A stretch of 64,000 bases of DNA from positions 5,084,001-5,148,000 of the forward strand of contig NZ_AP027043.1 in assembly GCF_027924665.1 (NCBI RefSeq). Reading direction: 5' to 3'. Shown here piece by piece: positions 33,667-41,916 of this stretch; the first letter of the stretch is position 1; the number at the start of each line of letters is the position of its first letter. This stretch comes from Flavobacterium sp. GSB-24. GTDB taxonomy: Bacteria; Bacteroidota; Bacteroidia; Flavobacteriales; Flavobacteriaceae. The notes beneath the pieces were generated by a model. It was given only the letters and a program-made list of their open reading frames with translations. It had not been told where the DNA came from and searched no databases. The position numbers and the translations under genes are program-made.

Positions 33667-33669
33667 TAA

Positions 33670-34245
33670 ATGAAAACAGAAAAAGAAAAAATGATCTCTG
33701 GCGAATACTATAATGCGTTTGATCAAGAACTTGTCAAAGGACGTAGAACAGCCAAAAATCTTTTGCATACTCTTAATGTAAAAGAATATAGAGTAACCAA
33801 AAAAGCAAAAGAAATTCTAAAAGAACTTATTCCAAATACTGGAGATGGTTTTTACATAGAGCCTCCCTTTCACTGTGATTACGGTTATAATATTTTTTGT
33901 GGTGACAATGTTTATTTTAACGTAAATTGCGTGGTTCTGGATTGTGCTCCAGTAAATATCGGATCAAATGTATTTATTGCACCAAATGTTCAAATCTACA
34001 CAGCTTCACATCCGCTTGACGCTGAATTAAGAAAAACGCTTGAAAATGCTTACCCAGTTACCATTGGAGACGATTGCTGGATTGGCGGAAATTCAGTTAT
34101 TTGTCCAGGTGTTACAATTGGAAAAGGCTGTGTTATTGGCGCCGGATCGGTTGTGACAAAAGATATTCCAGACAATTCATTAGCGGTTGGAAACCCAGCA
34201 AAAGTAATTAGAAAATTAAATCAAGAACCTGAATCAAAAAAATAA
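33670..34245 (+). CDS. Maltose/galactoside O-acetyltransferase-like enzyme
   Basis: A 191-residue left-handed beta-helix acetyltransferase. The N-terminal MISGEYYNAFDQEL is the maltose acetyltransferase cap domain, and the hexapeptide coil region includes PPFHCDYGYNIFCGDNVYFN, the catalytic H in YTASHPLD and WIGGNSVICPGVTIGKGCVIGAGSVVTKDIP. It transfers acetyl from acetyl-CoA to a sugar hydroxyl. It ends in a TAATG overlap with the next start. Confidence 0.92.
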   Translation: MKTEKEKMISGEYYNAFDQELVKGRRTAKNLLHTLNVKEYRVTKKAKEILKELIPNTGDGFYIEPPFHCDYGYNIFCGDNVYFNVNCVVLDCAPVNIGSNVFIAPNVQIYTASHPLDAELRKTLENAYPVTIGDDCWIGGNSVICPGVTIGKGCVIGAGSVVTKDIPDNSLAVGNPAKVIRKLNQEPESKK

Positions 34246-34634
34246 TGCTTACCCTTAATAAAGTTCATCATATTGCCATTTTGTGCTCAGATTACGAAAA
34301 ATCTAAATACTTCTACACCCAGATTTTAGGGTTAACAATTATTAGAGAAATTTATCGCGACGAGCGTCAATCTTATAAATTAGATTTGGCTTTAAATGGT
34401 TCCTATGTTGTTGAATTGTTTTCATTCCCGAATCCGCCGCAAAGACCTTCAAGGCCTGAAGCTGTTGGTTTAAGACATTTGGCTTTTGAAGTAATTAATT
34501 TAGAAGAAACTATTGCCTTTTTAACTTCAAAAAATATAGAATCAGAACCAATCAGAATCGATGAAACCACCGATAAACGTTTTACTTTTATTGCAGATCC
34601 TGATTTATTGCCGATCGAGTTTTATGAGAGATAG
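34245..34634 (+). CDS. VOC-family (YaeR/glyoxalase-like) protein
   Basis: A 129-residue vicinal-oxygen-chelate protein of the YaeR-like subfamily. Two beta-alpha-beta-beta-beta modules are seen. Likely metal ligands are H8 in KVHHIAIL, E in VVELFSF, H in LRHLAFEV and the final E in LPIEFYE. The ATG shares its A with the previous stop codon, so translation is coupled to the acetyltransferase. Reaction unknown. Confidence 0.87.
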   Translation: MLTLNKVHHIAILCSDYEKSKYFYTQILGLTIIREIYRDERQSYKLDLALNGSYVVELFSFPNPPQRPSRPEAVGLRHLAFEVINLEETIAFLTSKNIESEPIRIDETTDKRFTFIADPDLLPIEFYER

Positions 34635-34640
34635 ATAATG

Positions 34641-34896
34641 AGAGGGTGCAAAGGCTCAAAGTTGCAAAGCTTCAGAGGTTTTTCTTTTAACGAATACACC
34701 TTCAATTTGTCATTTCGATCCCGAGGCTTCGAAATGACATAAATGCGAGAACTTTGCAAATAAAGCAAACAAAAACTTTGCGCCTTGTCGACTTTGTGGC
34801 AACATGTTTAACCGAACGAATTTTCTTGTTTATATCGGTTTTAACACACTAAATTGATTATTTCTTATAAAAACCCAATTTTGATGCTTAATTTTG
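34641..34896. repeat. Gap with mixed word repeats and a -7 box
   Basis: The 302-base gap 34635-34936 contains AAAGGCTCAAAGTTGCAAAG-type words, TGTCATTTCGA facing TTCGAAATGACA (about 34708-34740), and ACTTTGCGCCTTGTCGACTTTG. TAATTTTG (34889-34896) is a plausible -7 box for the ClC gene. No gene seen. Confidence 0.6.
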
Positions 34897-34936
34897 TGAT
34901 CCGCATAAAAAAAATGCGATTTCAAATTTACTTCTG

Positions 34937-36211
34937 ATGAACAAAACGGCGCAAATCAAAAAAAATCATCAATTTATAAAATTCCGAAAATTAGTTATTG
35001 TTTCTATTTTAATTGGCTTCCTTTCTGCCTTTCTTGGAATTTCTCTAAAAAAAATAACCGAATATTACGAAGAAATCTTCTTTCACCAAGTATCGGTTCA
35101 TCCACTGTTTTACATTTTATTTCCAGTTTTCGGATTATCTGTAATTTATTTCCTGAGACAATATCTTTTTAAGAAAAAAGAAAACAAAGGAATCAAAGAG
35201 GTTTTTGAAAGCACAAAAACCGAAAAAAATCTTCCTTCATATAAAATTCCATCTCATTTTATAAACGGATTATTAACTGTAATTTTTGGAGGTTCAACAG
35301 GAATCGAAGTTTCTACAGTTGTAGCAACAGCAACAATTGGTTCTGTTGCACACGAAAAAGAAAATGTTTTCCGCCAATACAAAACGGAGTTAATCTGCGC
35401 AGGAGTCGCGGCGGGAGTTACAGCACTTTTCAGCAGTCCGATTGCGGGAATATTGTTTGCCTTTGAAGTTATTTCCAGAAAAGTAACAAGTGCTTTTATA
35501 ATTTCAAATGTAATTGCTGTTTCGATTGCTTTCGGTTTACTCAGTATTTTAAAAGAAGAACCTCTATTTGCTGTATCTATTACAACTTGGCATTTAAAAG
35601 CGATTCCGTATTTTATTCTTTTAGGAATTTTAGCTGGAATGAATTCGGTTTATTTGACCAAATGCGTTTTATTCTTCAAATCTCAATTCGGAAAAATAAA
35701 TACTCATTATTATAAAATTATTATCGGATCTGCTGTTTTGAGTATCTCACTTTTTATTTTCCCTCAATTATACGGAGAAGGATATCATGCTATAAAAGGG
35801 ATTTTTAGCACCAGCCAGCTTCCGCTAACCATAACTTTAGCGCTGACATTTATAGGAATCTTGATTTTAAAACCAATTGTAACTTCTGTGACTCTTGCCT
35901 CTGGAGGTGACGGCGGTGTATTTGCCCCAAGTTTATTTATTGGTGCATTTTTAGGATTGTTATTAGCATCAATATTAAACAGTCTTTTTCATGTAAATGT
36001 AATTCCAGTAAATTTCATGATCATCGGAATGGCAGCTGTTTTAAGCGCCAGTATTCATGCTCCGTTTACAGCAATATTTTTAGTCTGCGGATTAACAAAC
36101 GATTATACTCTCTTTTTACCAATTCTTGTAGTCTGCTTAATTTCAAAATACACTGCGAAAACAATATATCCATACACTGTATATAGTTACGCGCCAAGCT
36201 TGACTAAATAA
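34937..36211 (+). CDS. ClC-family chloride channel/antiporter
   Basis: A 424-residue membrane protein with the ClC inverted-repeat fold, about ten or more helices. The C-terminal half shows GGDGGVFAPSLFIGAFLG, the G-x-F-x-P motif, and IGMAAVLSASIHAPFTAIFLV. The N-terminal filter segment reads GGSTGIEVST (118-127) instead of the usual G-R-E-G-P; the gating Glu corresponds to E124. No CBS domain. Ion preference is uncertain because of the altered filter. Confidence 0.9.
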   Translation: MNKTAQIKKNHQFIKFRKLVIVSILIGFLSAFLGISLKKITEYYEEIFFHQVSVHPLFYILFPVFGLSVIYFLRQYLFKKKENKGIKEVFESTKTEKNLPSYKIPSHFINGLLTVIFGGSTGIEVSTVVATATIGSVAHEKENVFRQYKTELICAGVAAGVTALFSSPIAGILFAFEVISRKVTSAFIISNVIAVSIAFGLLSILKEEPLFAVSITTWHLKAIPYFILLGILAGMNSVYLTKCVLFFKSQFGKINTHYYKIIIGSAVLSISLFIFPQLYGEGYHAIKGIFSTSQLPLTITLALTFIGILILKPIVTSVTLASGGDGGVFAPSLFIGAFLGLLLASILNSLFHVNVIPVNFMIIGMAAVLSASIHAPFTAIFLVCGLTNDYTLFLPILVVCLISKYTAKTIYPYTVYSYAPSLTK

Positions 36212-36221
36212 ATAATTTAGC

Positions 36222-36258
36222 CACAGATTTCACAGATTAAAACGATTAAAAAATCTTT
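36222..36258. repeat. Half copy of the 'GCCACAGATT' repeat
   Basis: AGCCACAGATTTCACAGATT followed by AAAACGATTAAAAAATC matches one arm of the palindromes at 22947-23106. The opposite arm is absent. Confidence 0.65.
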
Positions 36259-36316
36259 ATGTATCGTTGAAATCTATTGCAAAAAATATCAAAGTTTTAC
36301 AATAAATACCACATAA

Positions 36317-36916
36317 ATGCCCACTCAAAAAATTAGAAGAAGCTACAGAAAAACACGTTACATTCTTTATAAAGAAACTTTAATTGATTATAAAGAACAT
36401 TTTTGGTCCTTTTTAGGTTCATTTGTTGGTATCGGAATTCTAGCTTATCTTGAATCTTCTCATTTTTCGGGGAGTGATGTTGTGTATTTAATTGGTTCTT
36501 TTGGTGCCTCGAGTGTTTTGATTTACGGAATTATTCAAAGTCCATTTTCGCAGCCGAGAAATTTAGTTGGCGGTCATGTTATTTCGGCTTTTATAGGTGT
36601 CACTATAAATAAGCTTGTACCCGATATTGTTTGGATCTCTGCTCCTCTGGCAGTTTCACTCTCTATTATTTTCATGCAGATTACAAAAACCCTTCATCCG
36701 CCGGGAGGTGCTACTGCTTTGATTGCAGTTACAGGTTCAACACAAATAAAAGCTTTAGGATATATGTATGTGATTTCTCCAGTTTTAGTTGGTGTGCTTA
36801 TTTTACTTTTAACGGCTTTAGTTTTTAATAATCTGACTTCTAGCAGAAGTTACCCTAGTCATAGTACTTATCATAAACATTATCATAAAATTAGAAAAAG
36901 ATTGACTGGAAGGTAA
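36317..36916 (+). CDS. HPP-family membrane protein
   Basis: A 199-residue membrane protein with five to six hydrophobic segments and the name-giving motif in TKTLHPPGGATALIAVTG (H about 125, P-P). The upstream block SQPRNLVGGHVISAFIGV is also conserved. Some HPP proteins carry nitrite across membranes; specificity here is not shown. It follows the ClC gene by 105 bases on the same strand and may be cotranscribed with it. Confidence 0.88.
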   Translation: MPTQKIRRSYRKTRYILYKETLIDYKEHFWSFLGSFVGIGILAYLESSHFSGSDVVYLIGSFGASSVLIYGIIQSPFSQPRNLVGGHVISAFIGVTINKLVPDIVWISAPLAVSLSIIFMQITKTLHPPGGATALIAVTGSTQIKALGYMYVISPVLVGVLILLLTALVFNNLTSSRSYPSHSTYHKHYHKIRKRLTGR

Positions 36917-36930
36917 TTCTCATTCCTATT

Positions 36931-37007
36931 CCTGCAAGGTTTTCAAAACCTTGTAGGTATAGCTTTAATACGATTACAAACCTATAAGGTTTTGAAAACC
37001 TTGCAGG
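36931..37007. repeat. Pair of palindromes in inverted orientation
   Basis: A 27-base near-palindrome starting CCTGCAAGGTTTTC (36931-36957) is repeated as its own inverted copy at 36981-37007, starting CCTATAAGGTTTTG. Each unit folds alone, and the two can also pair with one another. Confidence 0.85.
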
Positions 37008-37097
37008 AGCGCCAACTAAATAAACTACCGTAAATCAAAACATTAAAATCTTTTCAACAAATCTCAATTCACAATTCGTATTTCGTTTTTTATATTT

Positions 37098-37105
37098 TAC
37101 CTTTG
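37098..37105 (+). promoter_or_regulatory. -7 promoter box
   Basis: TACCTTTG, 24 bases before the ATG at 37129. Confidence 0.45.
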
Positions 37106-37128
37106 ACCTCTCAATAAAAACAAATGTT

Positions 37129-37668
37129 ATGGTTTATAAATTTAGAGTAATTCTAGACGCCGAAGAAGATATTTTTAGAGACATTGCAATTCTTGAAGAT
37201 GATACTCTTGAGGATTTACATAATGCAATTTTCAACGCTTTTGGCTTTGACGGATCAGAAGTCGCTTCATTTTATACTTGTGATGAAACTTGGAATCAAG
37301 AAGATGAAATTCCGCTTTTTGATACTGGAGATGTTCCTGGCGAAATAAGAACCATGAATGATTATCCTTTGTCTAGTATCTTAGATCGTGAAAACACTAA
37401 AATTATCTACGTTTATGATTTCATCAGTATGTGGACTTTCTTAGTTGAATTAGCAGCTATCGAAGAGGAAGCCGTTGGAGCTGTTTATCCTGAAACTTTG
37501 TTCTCTCATGGTGAAATGCCAGACGAGGCTGTCGAAAAAAACTTTGAAGCTGATATGCACGACGATATCTACGGAGAATTTGAAGACGACCTAGACGAAG
37601 ACGATCTTAATATGTTCGAAGGCGACGATAGCTTCGAAGATTACGGATTTGAGGAGAATTGGAATTAA
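37129..37668 (+). CDS. Plasmid pRiA4b ORF-3 / IS1096 TnpR-like family protein
   Basis: A 179-residue cytoplasmic protein. The N-terminal 110 residues (KFRVILDAEEDIFRDIAILEDDTLEDLHNAIFNAFGFDGSEVASFYTCDETW) match the pRiA4b ORF-3-like fold, a family once linked to IS1096 passenger genes but chromosomal and conserved in Flavobacteriia. The last 45 residues are extremely acidic (FEDDLDEDDLNMFEGDD). No transposon features surround it, so a mobile role is unlikely. Function unknown. Confidence 0.82.
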   Translation: MVYKFRVILDAEEDIFRDIAILEDDTLEDLHNAIFNAFGFDGSEVASFYTCDETWNQEDEIPLFDTGDVPGEIRTMNDYPLSSILDRENTKIIYVYDFISMWTFLVELAAIEEEAVGAVYPETLFSHGEMPDEAVEKNFEADMHDDIYGEFEDDLDEDDLNMFEGDDSFEDYGFEENWN

Positions 37669-37671
37669 TTT

Positions 37672-37712
37672 TTGAGGTTCTAAGGTTCTGAGAGGCTAAG
37701 GTTCTAAGTTTT
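37672..37712. repeat. 'GAGGTTCTAAGGTTCTGAG' words, left of four-helix gene
   Basis: CTAAG-family words in the orientation opposite to 38126-38163, so the two sets flank the gene between them as an inverted pair. Confidence 0.8.
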
Positions 37713-37764
37713 TATTTTGAAAGTTTTTTCTTATTTTTAATTCTTCAAATTAAAAACATTTAAT

Positions 37765-38124
37765 ATGAGTAATTTTAGAAGTCTGCTTATATGGCAGAAA
37801 TCAATGGCCTTGACAACCAAAATTTATTTTTCAACAAACAATTTTCCAAAAGAAGAAATTTTCGGATTAACTTCACAAATTAGACGCTGTTCAATTTCTA
37901 TCCCAAGCAATATTGCAGAAGGATTTGGAAGAGAAAGCGATAAAGATCTTTTACGTTTTTTAAACATTTCAGTCGGATCATTATTCGAAATGCAGACGCA
38001 GTTAGAAATTGCAAAAAATATATCTTATCTAAAAGAACAAGATTTTAACAACTTATATGAGGACAGCCGCGAAGTAGAAAGAATGTTAGTTTCTTTTATT
38101 AAAAAAATAAAAGACAGAAACTAA
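37765..38124 (+). CDS. Four-helix-bundle protein (23S rRNA intervening-sequence family)
   Basis: A 119-residue protein with the S23/four-helix pattern: LLIWQKSMALTTKIYFSTNNFPKEEIFGLTSQIRRCSISIPSNIAEGFGRESDKDLLRFLNISVGSLFEMQTQLEIAKNI, all helical. IPSNIAEG and the conserved R-R-C-S segment are family marks. The family includes ORFs from rRNA intervening sequences and Avd accessory proteins of retroelements; no rRNA or reverse transcriptase is nearby. It is flanked by inverted repeat words. Function unknown; it may bind nucleic acid. Confidence 0.88.
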   Translation: MSNFRSLLIWQKSMALTTKIYFSTNNFPKEEIFGLTSQIRRCSISIPSNIAEGFGRESDKDLLRFLNISVGSLFEMQTQLEIAKNISYLKEQDFNNLYEDSREVERMLVSFIKKIKDRN

Positions 38125-38125
38125 A

Positions 38126-38163
38126 CCTTAGTAACTTAGCATCTTAGAACCTCAGCAACTCAA
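38126..38163. repeat. 'CTTAGCATCTTAGAACCTCAG' words, right of four-helix gene
   Basis: Reverse-complement members of the words at 37672-37712. They end six bases before the next start codon. Confidence 0.8.
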
Positions 38164-38168
38164 AAAAA

Positions 38169-39227
38169 ATGATCAACCTATTCAACACCCACATCGAGAC
38201 GCTTTCTATACACCGTGTAGGAAACAAAAGCCGTAACGAAGCGATTTTTTTATCAGAGCAGCCATTTAATTTAAATGATGAAATTGTGCCTCTTATAAAA
38301 GAATTCTTTTTTAAGCCTTTTAGAGAAAAAGAAGAAAACTATTATCAGTTTGCACACGAAGTGGACTTGGACTACAACGACATGTTTAAATATGCAACTG
38401 AGATTTTTGCTAATCCGGCAAATGTGCATGAGGTTTCTAAAAACATTACGAAGCATTTATACGAGCAGTCAAATCATCCGCATATTAAAAACGGAGAGGT
38501 TTATGTGACGTATTTGACGAATCTTAGTATCGATAATAATGTTGTAGATGCAATCGGGATTTTTAAAAGCGAATTGCAGGCAGACTTTTTACAGTTTGAA
38601 GAAAAAAACAGCAATCTTGAAATGATTTTACAGCAGGGTATCAACTTAAATAAATTGGATAAAGGCTGTTTGATTTTCAATTATAAAAAAGAAGAAGGTT
38701 ATAAAATTCTAACTGTCGACAGTAACCGTTATGATGCTCGTTACTGGTTAGAGCACTTTTTATCGGTTGATGCTTTTGAAGATGAAAATTTCATCACTAA
38801 AAAATATTTAAAATTCTGTCAAAACTTCGCAAAAGATGTGGTTTTGCCAGCAGAAGATAAGAAAGAGGAAGTAATGTTTATGAACCGATCTGTGAATTAT
38901 TTCGCTAAAAATGATCAGTTTGAAGAGCAGAATTTCTTGAATGAAGTATTAGATAATCCAGACTTAATTCCTGAATTCAAAAATTATAAAGTTGATAAAG
39001 GAGAAAAATACAGCATCGAAGATGTAACCTCATTCCCAATTGCCAACGCAGCAGTTTCTGACGCAAGAAAATCGATTAAAAACGTTATTAATTTGGATAC
39101 ACATATTCAGATTAAAATGGATTTTATTAATCCTGAAAGCGCAGAAAAATTTGTTGAAAAAGGATGGGATGAAGAAAAACAAATGTATTACTACTTAGTT
39201 TACTTCAACAAAGAAGAAAAAAGCTAA
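38169..39227 (+). CDS. Nucleoid-associated protein (NdpA/YejK family)
   Basis: A 352-residue cytoplasmic protein. The N-terminal INLFNTHIETLSIHRVGNKSRNEAIFLSE and the central FKSELQADFLQFEEKNSNLEMILQQGINLNKLDKGCLIFN match the NdpA-like 37-kDa nucleoid protein family, known in Flavobacteriia as a conserved, usually single-copy gene. It probably binds DNA; YejK interacts with topoisomerases in E. coli. Closed by a terminator. Confidence 0.85.
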   Translation: MINLFNTHIETLSIHRVGNKSRNEAIFLSEQPFNLNDEIVPLIKEFFFKPFREKEENYYQFAHEVDLDYNDMFKYATEIFANPANVHEVSKNITKHLYEQSNHPHIKNGEVYVTYLTNLSIDNNVVDAIGIFKSELQADFLQFEEKNSNLEMILQQGINLNKLDKGCLIFNYKKEEGYKILTVDSNRYDARYWLEHFLSVDAFEDENFITKKYLKFCQNFAKDVVLPAEDKKEEVMFMNRSVNYFAKNDQFEEQNFLNEVLDNPDLIPEFKNYKVDKGEKYSIEDVTSFPIANAAVSDARKSIKNVINLDTHIQIKMDFINPESAEKFVEKGWDEEKQMYYYLVYFNKEEKS

Positions 39228-39256
39228 GAAGTTTTCATTTTCTATTACTTACTGAT

Positions 39257-39292
39257 AAAAAACCTCAAAGCTTTGGCTTTGAGGTTTTTTGC
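39257..39292 (+). terminator. Terminator after the nucleoid protein gene
   Basis: AAAACCTCAAAG / CTTTGAGGTTTT arms (39259-39270, 39277-39288), six-base loop, trailing T-run. Confidence 0.9.
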
Positions 39293-39387
39293 TTAAAGAT
39301 AAATTTTATACTTTCATAGACGAAAGAAATCATAAAATGTCGATCATTCTTAATTTATCATTAATTTTGCATTAAAAATAAACTAAG

Positions 39388-41757
39388 ATGGATATTCAAT
39401 TTTTTAAAGAAAGTCCCTTCACCACCATTATATCATTTCATAAGCTGATTGAATCTTTTGAAGAAATTGCTTTATCAGACGTTGATTACAGATCGAATTA
39501 CGCAAAAGCTATTTTAAAACAAATTGAATCTATCCCGGAATTAAGAACTGGGATTCAAGATTATTCGGTTATTAAAGATAATGAAGCTTTAATTAAAAAT
39601 ATTTTAGCCGATTTATTCCCAACAGCTTTAACGCAAAACGAAATAAAAGCGGTTACAATTCCATTTCAAAACATCTCCTTCAATTATACAGAACGTTTCA
39701 AAAAAATTCTAAAAAACGCTGGAGACGAATTTTATATGGAAATTCGTGATTTCGACGAGCATCAATTTTACATTAATAACTGCTGTTTGATTTTGAGCAG
39801 TTACTATAAACAACATATCGATTTCAACAAACCATTTTTCTATGATATTCCAGACGAAAGCGGTGTCGAAAAACATTATCGTATTTTGTACAATGCAGAT
39901 TTCATGGAAATTATTCCGACTGAAAATGCTATTGCGTTAACTCAGGAAGATATCGATCAGCTGATTGATAATTACGGCGATATTAATCTGTGGAAATCTA
40001 AATTCCCAAAAGGAAGCTGGATCTTAAGAGGTTTCGGAATTGTTTCTTTATTTGATGCTACAACAGAAAGTGCCATTTCTACATTGAAAAGTAATTTGTT
40101 GAAACCTGGAGCTAAAACAGTTACTACAGATCAGGAAGTTTCTAATATTTTCCAGTCTATTTTTAATCTTCCAAAATTAAAAGTTGGGTTTATTATTTAC
40201 AATCCTGAAGAAGAAAAATTTATTAGACCGGCAAAATACGAAAACCAGCTTAAAAGTTTTTTACTTTCTGCCGATCAGGAAGTCGATTGTAAAAATGCTT
40301 TTTTTGGATGTTCATTTGAAAATTTATTAGATAATAAAGAACCTTTTGTGATTTCTAATGTTACTAAATTTACAGAAGAATCGACCAATAAAAGACTGGG
40401 AGAGCATCTTTTATCGCAAAACATTAACAGCTGTATTTTTGCTCCCGTTATTAGAAACGGACATTTACTGGGTGTTGTCGAATTGGTTTCTGAAAATCCA
40501 AGAGATTTAAATAGTGTGAATGCTACAAAACTAGAATTAGTACTTCCGTATTTAACTGATACAATTGATCGCTACAATACAGACATGCAGCATCAGGTTG
40601 AAGCAATTATTCAACGTGAGTACACGACAATTCACCCAAGTGTTTACTGGAAATTCAAAAAAGAATCGCAGAACTATTTTCAAAATTTAAATCATACAAA
40701 AGATTATATTTTTAAAGAGATTGTATTTAAAAATGTGTTTCCGCTTTATGGACAAATTGATATTAAAAGTTCTTCAGAACACCGAAATGAAACGGTAAAA
40801 ACTGATTTAAAAAGCCAGCTTACAGCTCTTTTAGAAATTTTCGAAAATCAGGATCCGAATTCTAATTTGGTTCTTTTGGAACAAAGAAAATTTGAATTAG
40901 AATCCCTTCGAAGTGAATTAGATTTCCCTCTAAAAGCTGATACGGAACAGCATATCCAACGTTATATCGAAGAAGAAATTCACCCGATCCTTAAAAACAC
41001 AAAAAGCAACGCTAAAAACGAAAAATTAGAAAAACTTTACTTTGAAAGTCTGGACGAAAAAACAGGAATGTTTTATCAGGAAAGAAAGAAATTTGACAAT
41101 GCAATGTCAATCATTAATAAAAGACTGGCAACGGTTTTAGATAAAAAACAAGTTGAAGCGCAGCAAATTTATCCGCATTATTACGAGCGTTTTAAAACGG
41201 ATGGTGTGGAACACAATTTGTATATCGGAGCTTCAATTTCACCAACCAAACCATTTGATATTATGTACCTGCATAATCTTCGTTTGTGGCAGTTGCAGAC
41301 TTTATGCGAAATGGAATTGGAGCATCATGAACTTAAGGAATCACTTCCTTATGAATTAGATGTGACGTCATTGATTCTGGTTTTCAGTTCTCCGCTTTCA
41401 ATTCGTTTTAGAATGGATGAAAAACGCTTTGATGTGGACGGAACTTATAATGCAAGATATGAAGTCGTTAAAAAACGAATTGACAAATCGAACATTAAAG
41501 GAACAAACGAAAGAATTACTGAAAAAGAAAAAATCACAATTGTTTATTCTCAAAACAGCGAAGAAGCAGAATATTTAAAATATATTAAATACTTACAGCA
41601 CAAGAAAATTCTTGAACCTTCGATAGAACAATTTGAAGTTGAAGATCTTCAAGGTGTTTCTGGTTTGAGAGCTATTCGTGTCAAAGTGATCAATAACAAT
41701 TCAAATCCAGGAGTAAAAAAGATTACTTATCAAGATTTATTAGATGAGCTCAACTAA
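39388..41757 (+). CDS. Large GAF-domain protein, function unknown
   Basis: A 789-residue cytoplasmic protein. A GAF-like region is visible at about 255-400 (SIFNLPKLKVGFIIYNPEEEKF ... SFENLLDNKEPFVISNVTKF ... INSCIFAPVIRNGHLLGVVELVSENPRDLN). The rest has long helical segments and no kinase, cyclase or phosphodiesterase signature. It is conserved in style with a Flavobacteriia 'GAF domain-containing protein' family of this size. A -7 box (TAATTTTG, 39362-39369) lies 18 bases before the ATG. Ligand and output are unknown. Confidence 0.78.
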   Translation: MDIQFFKESPFTTIISFHKLIESFEEIALSDVDYRSNYAKAILKQIESIPELRTGIQDYSVIKDNEALIKNILADLFPTALTQNEIKAVTIPFQNISFNYTERFKKILKNAGDEFYMEIRDFDEHQFYINNCCLILSSYYKQHIDFNKPFFYDIPDESGVEKHYRILYNADFMEIIPTENAIALTQEDIDQLIDNYGDINLWKSKFPKGSWILRGFGIVSLFDATTESAISTLKSNLLKPGAKTVTTDQEVSNIFQSIFNLPKLKVGFIIYNPEEEKFIRPAKYENQLKSFLLSADQEVDCKNAFFGCSFENLLDNKEPFVISNVTKFTEESTNKRLGEHLLSQNINSCIFAPVIRNGHLLGVVELVSENPRDLNSVNATKLELVLPYLTDTIDRYNTDMQHQVEAIIQREYTTIHPSVYWKFKKESQNYFQNLNHTKDYIFKEIVFKNVFPLYGQIDIKSSSEHRNETVKTDLKSQLTALLEIFENQDPNSNLVLLEQRKFELESLRSELDFPLKADTEQHIQRYIEEEIHPILKNTKSNAKNEKLEKLYFESLDEKTGMFYQERKKFDNAMSIINKRLATVLDKKQVEAQQIYPHYYERFKTDGVEHNLYIGASISPTKPFDIMYLHNLRLWQLQTLCEMELEHHELKESLPYELDVTSLILVFSSPLSIRFRMDEKRFDVDGTYNARYEVVKKRIDKSNIKGTNERITEKEKITIVYSQNSEEAEYLKYIKYLQHKKILEPSIEQFEVEDLQGVSGLRAIRVKVINNNSNPGVKKITYQDLLDELN

Positions 41758-41776
41758 AAGTTGAGCTTTTTTTTTT
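41747..41776 (+). terminator. Terminator that contains the GAF gene's stop codon
   Basis: AGCTCAAC / GTTGAGCT arms (41747-41754, 41760-41767) followed by nine T. The TAA stop (41755-41757) lies in the loop. Confidence 0.88.
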
Positions 41777-41790
41777 GCAATACAGATGAA

Positions 41791-41897
41791 ACTGATTCGC
41801 TATGGCGAAAACGCTTATGGACGCAGATTGATTTTTTAGGTTAAATTAAAAATCCGTTTTATCAGCGTTTTCGCGATAGCAAATCCGTAAAATCAGT
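41791..41897. repeat. 'ACTGATTCGC...CGCTGATAAAAC' imperfect palindrome
   Basis: ACTGATTCGCTATGGCGAAAACGC faces GCGTTTTCGCGATAGC and then AAATCAGT. Another of the recurring word families, between convergent genes. No gene in this 160-base gap. Confidence 0.65.
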
Positions 41898-41916
41898 GTC
41901 TAAATATTTTTGAATT

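Noticed and set aside
34245..34634. Lactoylglutathione lyase (gloA) assignment
   Set aside because: The sequence fits the YaeR-like VOC subfamily. Glyoxalase I activity cannot be claimed from the fold alone.
37129..37668. Transposon passenger gene (IS1096 TnpR name)
   Set aside because: The family name is historical. There are no terminal repeats, transposase or composition shift around the gene.
37765..38124. Avd accessory protein of a diversity-generating retroelement
   Set aside because: No reverse transcriptase, template repeat or variable gene is present nearby.
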